Part shown: positions 6,337 through 10,862 of the stretch, one piece after another
Numbering within the stretch: position 1 is the first letter of the stretch
Layout of the letters: the number at the start of each line of letters is the position of its first letter
Assembly: GCA_903871865.1 (NCBI GenBank)
Contig: CAIQIL010000490.1
Location: forward strand, 1 to 10,862
Direction of reading: 5' to 3'
Source: an uncultured Burkholderiales bacterium
GTDB taxonomy: Bacteria > Pseudomonadota > Gammaproteobacteria > Burkholderiales > Burkholderiaceae_C
DNA: 10,862 nt
Notes under the pieces: model-generated
What the model was told of the DNA's origin: nothing
Database searches by the model: none
Seen by the model: only the letters and a program-made list of their open reading frames with translations
Program-made: the position numbers and the translations under genes

Positions 6337-6929
6337 AGGCGGTCCTGTGGATGAAGCGCCTGGGCTGGCCCGGCCTGGTCGGTGTCGCGGCCCTGGCGGG
6401 TGTGCTGTGGGTGGAGCGCGCTTGGTTGCCGCAACAGCAAGAACAGGTGCAGCAGACCGCGTCCGACGCGCGCCGCCTGCGCCACGAACTGCAGGCCCGC
6501 GCCGATGCCGTCCAGGCCGCGGCCAGTGCGGCGTCCAGCGCCACCCGCGCCATCGACCCGAAGGCCGGCCCGCGCGCCGTCTGGGCCGTGCTCTGGGACG
6601 GCCTGCCCGACGCCTCCGAGCGCCTGGCGCTGCAAGGCGGCGTGCTGAGCGCGGCCAAGGACGCCGGCATCGCGCTCGGTTCGGTGCAGATGCGCGGTGA
6701 GCTCTCCCCCTGGTTCGACAAAACCCAGCCGCAAGGCCTGTGGCGCCAGCGCATGGTCATGCCCGTGCAGACCAGCTACCCGGCCTTGCGCACCTGGTTG
6801 GCTGCCTTGCTGCGCCAGCCGGCCCTGAGCATCGACTCGCTCGACATCCAGCGCGCCGACCCCATGTCCGACCAGGTCAAGGCCCAGGTCACCGTGTCGC
6901 TGTGGTGGCGCCAGGACAGGAGCCACTGA
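6333..6929 (+). CDS. PilO/GspM-like inner-membrane assembly protein
   Basis: The 198-residue protein has a short cytoplasmic tail, one membrane segment (about 11-27) and a periplasmic coiled-coil region (about 33-65). Its C-terminal domain (about 94-193) matches the ferredoxin-like PilO/GspM pattern: a segment YPALRTWLAALLRQP (149-163) followed by LSIDSLDIQRAD and the strand VKAQVTVSLWW. PilO/GspM proteins dimerise with PilN/GspL and transmit state changes between the ATPase and the periplasmic complex. The gene overlaps its upstream neighbour by 4 nt. Its stop TGA shares one base with the next ATG, so the whole platform set is probably translated in a coupled way. The family call from the C-terminal pattern is stronger than for the two genes before it. 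Confidence 0.8.
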   Translation: MKAVLWMKRLGWPGLVGVAALAGVLWVERAWLPQQQEQVQQTASDARRLRHELQARADAVQAAASAASSATRAIDPKAGPRAVWAVLWDGLPDASERLALQGGVLSAAKDAGIALGSVQMRGELSPWFDKTQPQGLWRQRMVMPVQTSYPALRTWLAALLRQPALSIDSLDIQRADPMSDQVKAQVTVSLWWRQDRSH

Positions 6930-7663
6930 TGCGCGCACCCTTGAAGATCGCACTCGCCGTGGCCGTGCTCGGCGCTGGTTGGGCCGCCATGCAGCCTTCT
7001 GACGATGGCGTCGAGTTGGCCGCGTCCGACAAGCGCGGTGCGTCGGCCTCCCGAGGCCGCGACAGTGGCAAAGACGGCGGCAAGGACACCGCACCCGGTC
7101 GCCGCTCAGCCGGTGCGGACCGCCGCGCGTCCGGCGTCGCCCGTGCCCCGTCCGGCGTCGACGCTGCCGCTGCGCCCTGGACCGATGTCGCTTTGAGCGA
7201 GGGCGTTCAGGCCTGGCGCCTCAGGCTCGCAGAGGCCGAAGCGCTGCCGCCGGCCCGCCCGATGACAACGTCATCGCCGTCCGCCTGGGCCTCGATGGCG
7301 CCGCCGCCACCGCCGCCTGTCAAAGAGGCACCGCCGCCCCCGCCACCGCCGCCGATGGCCCCGCGCTTCCCGCACGCCTGGATTGGCCGTGTCAACGACG
7401 AGACCGTGAGCGCCGTGGCCGCACCGTCCGCGCTCGCTGCCGCCGCTGCCAGCGCCAACGCCGCCGCTTCAGGCGCCACCGCCGCCCCTGCGCGCCCCGC
7501 ACGTCCCATCCAGCGGGCCGTGCTCGCCGGTCCGGTGGCCACCTGGGTGGTCAAGGAGGGCGACGTCATCGAAGGCCAGTGGCGCGTGGACCGCATCCAG
7601 GACAGATCCATGAGCCTGACCTACCTGCCCCTGCAGCAAAGCCAGACCGTTTCCATGAAATGA
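6929..7663 (+). CDS. PilP/GspC-like periplasmic linker protein with polyproline stretches
   Basis: The 244-residue protein has an N-terminal membrane anchor (about 5-21) with the bulk in the periplasm. A long low-complexity region follows. It is Gly/Ser/Lys/Arg-rich at 36-75 and has two polyproline blocks, P125-130 and P135-142, before WIGRV (151-155). An Ala-rich insert (about 162-190) separates this from the conserved end RAVLAGPVATWVVKEGDVIE (197-216), then WRVDRIQDRSMSLTYLPL. This is the small beta-rich HR/PilP domain that in GspC and PilP contacts the N0 domain of the secretin, which is encoded next. The order 'inner-membrane linker then secretin' is standard. AGGAG 6 nt before the ATG at 6929 supports the start. 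I recall relatives being named 'secretion system X translation initiation factor', a name that is probably misleading because of the low-complexity region. See the finding on a possible frame disturbance in the linker. Confidence 0.78.
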   Translation: MRAPLKIALAVAVLGAGWAAMQPSDDGVELAASDKRGASASRGRDSGKDGGKDTAPGRRSAGADRRASGVARAPSGVDAAAAPWTDVALSEGVQAWRLRLAEAEALPPARPMTTSSPSAWASMAPPPPPPVKEAPPPPPPPPMAPRFPHAWIGRVNDETVSAVAAPSALAAAAASANAAASGATAAPARPARPIQRAVLAGPVATWVVKEGDVIEGQWRVDRIQDRSMSLTYLPLQQSQTVSMK

Positions 7664-9894
7664 CCATGAGCAAGCATTCCTTCATCCGATGGCGCCTGAG
7701 CGGCTGGGGTCTGGCCGCAAGCCTGATGCTGGCCGCCTGCGCCGGACCCGCAGCCATCGAGGAAGCCGAGCTGCTGTCCCGCGGTGGCCAGTACGAATCC
7801 GCCGTGGCCCGCCTGCAAGGCGCGCTCAAAGAGCGCCCGGAAGACCGCGCCCTGCGCCTGGCCGTGCTCAAGGAGCAGGACCGCGCCGTCGCTGCCCTCT
7901 CGGCCCAGGCCAATGCCGCGCGCGACGCCGGCCGGCCCGACGAGCTCAAGCGCGTCTTCGCCCGCATGGAGCAGATCGCACCGCAGCACCCGCGCACCCA
8001 GGCCCTGCGCATCGAGGTGGACCGCCTGCAACGCCGCGCCCGCCTCTTCAACGACGCCCAGGCCGCCGTCGAGGCCAAGACCTTCGAGCGCGCCGAAGCC
8101 TCGCTGCGCGAGTTGCTCGCTGAGGAGCCCAACAACCCGCGTGCCCGCAGCCTGCTCAACCGCGTGGAAGAGATCCGCGCCAACCAGGCCCGCAAACAGG
8201 CCACGCAGACCCTGTCGGTCGGCACCAAGCCCGTCACGCTGGAATTCCGCGAAGCCCCGCTCAAGAGCGTGTTCGAGGCCCTGGCCCGCGCGGCCAACCT
8301 CAACTTCGTCTTCGACAAGGACGTGCGCGGCGACAACAAGACCACCGTCTTCCTGCGCAACATCTCGGTGGACGAGGCCCTGCGCGTCATCTTGAGCACC
8401 CAGCAGCTCGGCTACAAGCTGCTCAACGACAACACCGTGCTCGTCTTCCCCGCCACACAGCAAAAGCAGCGCGACGTGCTCGACACCGTCACCAAGAGCT
8501 ACTTCCTGGCCAACACCGATCCCAAGCAGGCCCAGGCCCTGGTGCGCACCGTGGCCAAGACCCGCGACATCTTCATCGACGAGCGCCTCAACCTGATGGT
8601 GGTGCGCGACACGCCCGAGGTGATCCGCCTGATCGACCGCCTCATGCAGAACCTCGATGTCGCCGAGGCCGAGGTCGTGCTGGAGCTGGAAGTGCTGGAA
8701 GTCTCCAGCACCAAGGTCGATGAGATCGGCCTGAGCCTGCCCGAAGTCTTCAACTACGGCGTGCCCAACAGCACCGCGGCCATCTCCTCGGTCAGCGGCC
8801 TGCGCTGGAGCACGGCCAACCCCGCGGCCATCGCCACGCTCAAGGGCTCGCGCGGCCTGAGCAACCTGCTGGCCAACCCGTCCATCCGGGCCCGCAACCG
8901 CGAGAAGGCCAAGGTCCTGCTGGGTGAGAAGCTGCCGGTGTTCACCACCACTTCCACGGCCAATGTGGGCGTGTCGGCCTCGGTCAGCTACCTCGACGTC
9001 GGCCTCAAGCTCGAAGTCGAACCCCAGGTGCAGCTCGACAACGACGTCACCATCAAGGTGGCGTTGGAAGTCAGCAGCGTGACCAAGACCATCGACGGCC
9101 CGCAGGGCTCCGTGGCCTACCAGATCGGCACGCGCCAGGCCTCGACCACGCTGCGCATCCGCGATGGCGAAACCCAGATCCTGGCCGGCCTCATCAGCGA
9201 CAACGAAAGCCGCAATTCCTCTGGCGTGCCCGGCCTGCACGACCTGCCCATCGCCGGCCGCCTGTTCGGCACCACCAAGGATTCGCACGACAAGACCGAG
9301 GTCATCCTGCTGATCACGCCGCGCGTGGTGCGCAACGTGGTGCAGCCTTCGGTGGCCGGTGCCATGTCGCCGTCGGGCACCGAGGCCCAGCCGGGTGCCA
9401 TGCCGCTGACGCTGCGCGACGATGCCCAGGCCGTCCTGCCCACGGCGGGCTCGGGGCTCGGTGATTTGGCGGGCACACGCCCTGCGGCCAGTGGCCGCGC
9501 AGGTGCCGGTGCCCCCGTGCTGGGGGTGACCGGGCCGGAGGAGGTCCTGCCCGGTGCGTCTTTCCAGGTCATGGTCAACAACCCCACATCGCAGCCGATC
9601 ACCACCACGGTGACGGTGGACAGTTCTGTGCTCGACATCGCCACCCCGGGCGGCGAGTCCGGTCGCGTCAGCGTGACCGTGCCTGCGAACGGCCGCAAGC
9701 CGCTGATGCTGCGCGCCAAGGGCGAGGTCACGCTCAGCGACACCGTCGTCGGCATGGACGCTGGCGAACCTCTGCGTCTGCGCGTGCGCAACCCGAACGT
9801 CCCTGACCCGGCCGACAACGTGGACCCGACCCAACTCGAGGCCCCGCCTCCACCGACCAACCCCGATGGCAGCCCCGCGAATGAATTCCATTGA
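7660..9894 (+). CDS. gspD: Lipoprotein secretin GspD with TPR-like and cohesin-like domains
   Basis: This 744-residue protein should form the outer-membrane pore of the system. A signal peptide ends in the lipobox L24-A25-A26-C27 followed by Ala-Gly, which predicts an acylated, outer-membrane-sorted 'liposecretin'. Residues ~31-190 are helical with TPR-like pairs, for example GGQYESAVARLQGALKERPE and FERAEASLRELLAEEPNNPR. The N0/STN domain begins at VTLEFREAPLKSVFEALARA (192-211) and an N1/secretin_N domain at SYFLANTDPKQAQ (about 280). The secretin core runs about 339-560, with LLANPSIRARNREKAKVLLG, GEKLPVF, VEPQV, GETQILAGL, VPGLHDLPIAGRLF and LLITPRVV all recognisable. After a linker, residues ~619-712 resemble a cohesin-type beta-sandwich (GASFQVMVNNPTSQPITTTV). 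The usual GspD has N0-N3; here the periplasmic part is replaced by TPRs, as in MSHA- or PilQ-like variants. The start overlaps the upstream stop (ATGA); an ATG at 7666 is possible. Confidence 0.95.
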   Translation: MTMSKHSFIRWRLSGWGLAASLMLAACAGPAAIEEAELLSRGGQYESAVARLQGALKERPEDRALRLAVLKEQDRAVAALSAQANAARDAGRPDELKRVFARMEQIAPQHPRTQALRIEVDRLQRRARLFNDAQAAVEAKTFERAEASLRELLAEEPNNPRARSLLNRVEEIRANQARKQATQTLSVGTKPVTLEFREAPLKSVFEALARAANLNFVFDKDVRGDNKTTVFLRNISVDEALRVILSTQQLGYKLLNDNTVLVFPATQQKQRDVLDTVTKSYFLANTDPKQAQALVRTVAKTRDIFIDERLNLMVVRDTPEVIRLIDRLMQNLDVAEAEVVLELEVLEVSSTKVDEIGLSLPEVFNYGVPNSTAAISSVSGLRWSTANPAAIATLKGSRGLSNLLANPSIRARNREKAKVLLGEKLPVFTTTSTANVGVSASVSYLDVGLKLEVEPQVQLDNDVTIKVALEVSSVTKTIDGPQGSVAYQIGTRQASTTLRIRDGETQILAGLISDNESRNSSGVPGLHDLPIAGRLFGTTKDSHDKTEVILLITPRVVRNVVQPSVAGAMSPSGTEAQPGAMPLTLRDDAQAVLPTAGSGLGDLAGTRPAASGRAGAGAPVLGVTGPEEVLPGASFQVMVNNPTSQPITTTVTVDSSVLDIATPGGESGRVSVTVPANGRKPLMLRAKGEVTLSDTVVGMDAGEPLRLRVRNPNVPDPADNVDPTQLEAPPPPTNPDGSPANEFH

Positions 9895-10546
9895 GGTCGG
9901 TGGTAGGCCGCGTCAAAAGGTGAGGGGCTTCACCCTCATCGAGATGGTCGTGGTCGTCATGATCGTGGGCATCCTGGCCAGCGCCGCCATGCCCTTGATG
10001 GCGCTGCACAAGCGGCGCACGCAAGAGGCCGAACTCAAGGAATCGCTGCGCACCCTGCGCCGCGCCATCGACGCCTACAAGCAGGCGGCCGACAACGGCG
10101 ACATCGCCAAGCGGCCCGAAGACAGCGGCTACCCGCCCAGCCTGGACGTGCTCGTCAAGGGCGTTCCCAAACTCACGCCGGGTGCAGCGCTTCCCGCGGG
10201 CAAGCCAGGCGATGCCAACAAGCCGGGCGCCAACGGCGGTGTGGGTGCGGCTGCTGCGACGGCTGCGTCCAATGCCGCGTCCAGCGGTTTCTCCCTGAGC
10301 CCCTTCAGCACCAGCACCGGCGTGGGTTCGAACGCCGCCACCGGCAAAGCCCCCGCCACCATTTACTTCCTGCGCCGCTTGCCGCGCGACCCTTTCGCCG
10401 ACCCCACCGTGCCCGCCGCCCAGACCTGGGGCCTGCGCAGCTACGCCAGCCCGCCCAATGCGCCAGCGCCCGGGGCGGATGTGTTCGACGTGTACTCGCG
10501 CAGCGACAGCGTGGGGCTCGATGGCGTGCCCTTGCGCGAATGGTGA
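9881..10546 (+). CDS. Second GspG-family pseudopilin with a low-complexity insert
   Basis: The 221-residue prepilin has a 16-residue leader ending in KVRG, then FTLIEMVVVVMIVGILASAA with Glu at +5 (E21). The helix continues into KRRTQEAELKESLRTLRRAI and the GspG-like SGYPPSLDVLV. From about residue 100 to 158 it carries a Gly/Ala/Ser/Pro-rich insert absent from ordinary GspG. The family pattern then returns with IYFLRRLPRDPFADP (161-175), and TWGLRSYASPPNAP and DVFDVYSRSDSVGLDG follow before the terminal Trp. The acidic calcium loop of the first GspG is shortened here, so calcium binding may be lost. The gene overlaps the secretin end by 14 nt. An ATG at 9866 would lengthen the leader by five residues; neither start has a clear Shine-Dalgarno site. 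It probably builds a minor subunit or an alternative major subunit of the pseudopilus. Confidence 0.9.
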   Translation: MNSIEVGGRPRQKVRGFTLIEMVVVVMIVGILASAAMPLMALHKRRTQEAELKESLRTLRRAIDAYKQAADNGDIAKRPEDSGYPPSLDVLVKGVPKLTPGAALPAGKPGDANKPGANGGVGAAAATAASNAASSGFSLSPFSTSTGVGSNAATGKAPATIYFLRRLPRDPFADPTVPAAQTWGLRSYASPPNAPAPGADVFDVYSRSDSVGLDGVPLREW

Positions 10547-10553
10547 AGCCTCC

Positions 10554-10571
10554 ATGACACCGATGACACCG
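10554..10571 (+). repeat. 9-bp tandem duplication of the start codon region
   Basis: ATGACACCG is repeated head to tail at 10554-10562 and 10563-10571, giving Met-Thr-Pro-Met-Thr-Pro at the start of the last pseudopilin. Both copies are in frame and either ATG can start translation. GGTGA at 10542-10546, the end of the previous gene, is 7 nt before the first ATG and favours it. Confidence 0.75.
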
Positions 10572-10862
10572 TCCACCCAGGGCCGCCGCGGCTTCACCCT
10601 GATCGAGCTGATCGTGGTGCTGGCCATCATCGCCTTGCTCGCCAGCATCGTCACGCCGCGCTACTTCCGCTCGGTGGACAACGCCCGCGAAGCCGCGCTC
10701 AAAACGTCCTTGAACGTCATGCGCGACGCCATCGACAAGTACGCCGCCGACCGTGGCAACTACCCCGATTCGCTCGACGAGATGGTGCAGCGCGGCTACC
10801 TGCGCCAGGTGCCCGAAGACCCGCTCACCGGCCGGCGCGACAGCTGGCAGATGCTTGCCCCC
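10554..10862 (+). CDS. Third GspG-family pseudopilin, 3' end outside the window
   Basis: The frame is open from the ATG at 10554 to the window edge, 103 codons. A 13-residue leader ending in GRRG is followed by FTLIELIVVLAIIALLASIV with Glu at +5 (E18), so it is a prepilin-peptidase substrate. The downstream segment NAREAALKTSLNVMRDAI, then GNYPDSLDEMVQRGYLRQVPEDPLTG, follows the GspG pattern: NYP for HYP, and PEDPLTG for PKDPWGR. Those matches place it in the GspG/PulG-like group rather than GspH, I or J. It begins 7 nt after the stop of the previous pseudopilin, so it continues the same operon. The usual C-terminal loop is not visible, so length and calcium site cannot be judged. Confidence 0.9.
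   Translation, partial: MTPMTPSTQGRRGFTLIELIVVLAIIALLASIVTPRYFRSVDNAREAALKTSLNVMRDAIDKYAADRGNYPDSLDEMVQRGYLRQVPEDPLTGRRDSWQMLAP

Noticed and set aside
7261..7275. Short inverted repeat GATGAC-AAC-GTCATC inside the PilP/GspC-like gene
   Set aside because: A 6-bp stem in G+C-rich coding sequence is expected by chance, and nothing around it suggests a regulatory role.
7621..9891. A 756-codon minus-strand open frame opposite the secretin gene
   Set aside because: The translation is His/Gly/Val/Asp-rich without domains and exactly shadows the well-supported secretin.
9511..9894. Reading the cohesin-like domain as evidence for a cellulosome-type cohesin-dockerin system
   Set aside because: No dockerin repeats occur in the window, and cohesin-fold domains in secretins and other envelope proteins are not evidence of cellulosomes.

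Overview
The window is G+C-rich, densely packed bacterial DNA. Gene content, codon choice and protein style suggest a betaproteobacterium of the order Burkholderiales (Comamonadaceae/Sphaerotilaceae-like). This placement is inferred from general resemblance; no database search was possible. I see no rRNA, tRNA, CRISPR array, insertion sequence or phage gene.

Left part, minus strand: the 5' end of a YqiA/YcfP-type esterase gene (1-64, running off the window), a hairpin in the gap after it, and a complete lipoprotein glycerophosphodiester phosphodiesterase of the GlpQ type (140-1381). A divergent intergenic region follows (1382-1565). It carries a well-formed candidate PhoB binding site (1481-1498) and a correctly spaced -10-like hexamer (1510-1515), both facing right.

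Right part, plus strand: a tight run of at least ten genes from 1566 to the window end. Most neighbours overlap by a few bases or are separated by 5-13 nt. The genes encode a type II secretion / type IV filament-like machine: GspG major pseudopilin, GspF platform protein, GspE ATPase, then PilM/GspL-like, PilN-like, PilO/GspM-like and PilP/GspC-like inner-membrane and periplasmic proteins, a lipoprotein secretin (GspD) with a TPR-like N-terminus and a cohesin-like C-terminus, and two further GspG-family pseudopilins. The last pseudopilin is cut by the window edge. Expected partners not seen here are GspH/I/J/K minor pseudopilins and a GspO/PilD prepilin peptidase.

Working model: GspE drives assembly of the pseudopilins through GspF and the PilM/N/O-like platform, the PilP/GspC-like protein bridges the periplasm, and the secretin forms the outer-membrane pore. 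The layout resembles poorly characterised Gsp-like clusters of betaproteobacteria that I recall being annotated as 'predicted secretion system X'. The Pho-box-like site and the neighbouring phosphodiester-scavenging enzyme suggest that the system is induced by phosphate starvation. It would then be analogous to, but not necessarily homologous in detail with, the Hxc system of Pseudomonas aeruginosa. That link is the most interesting hypothesis in the window.
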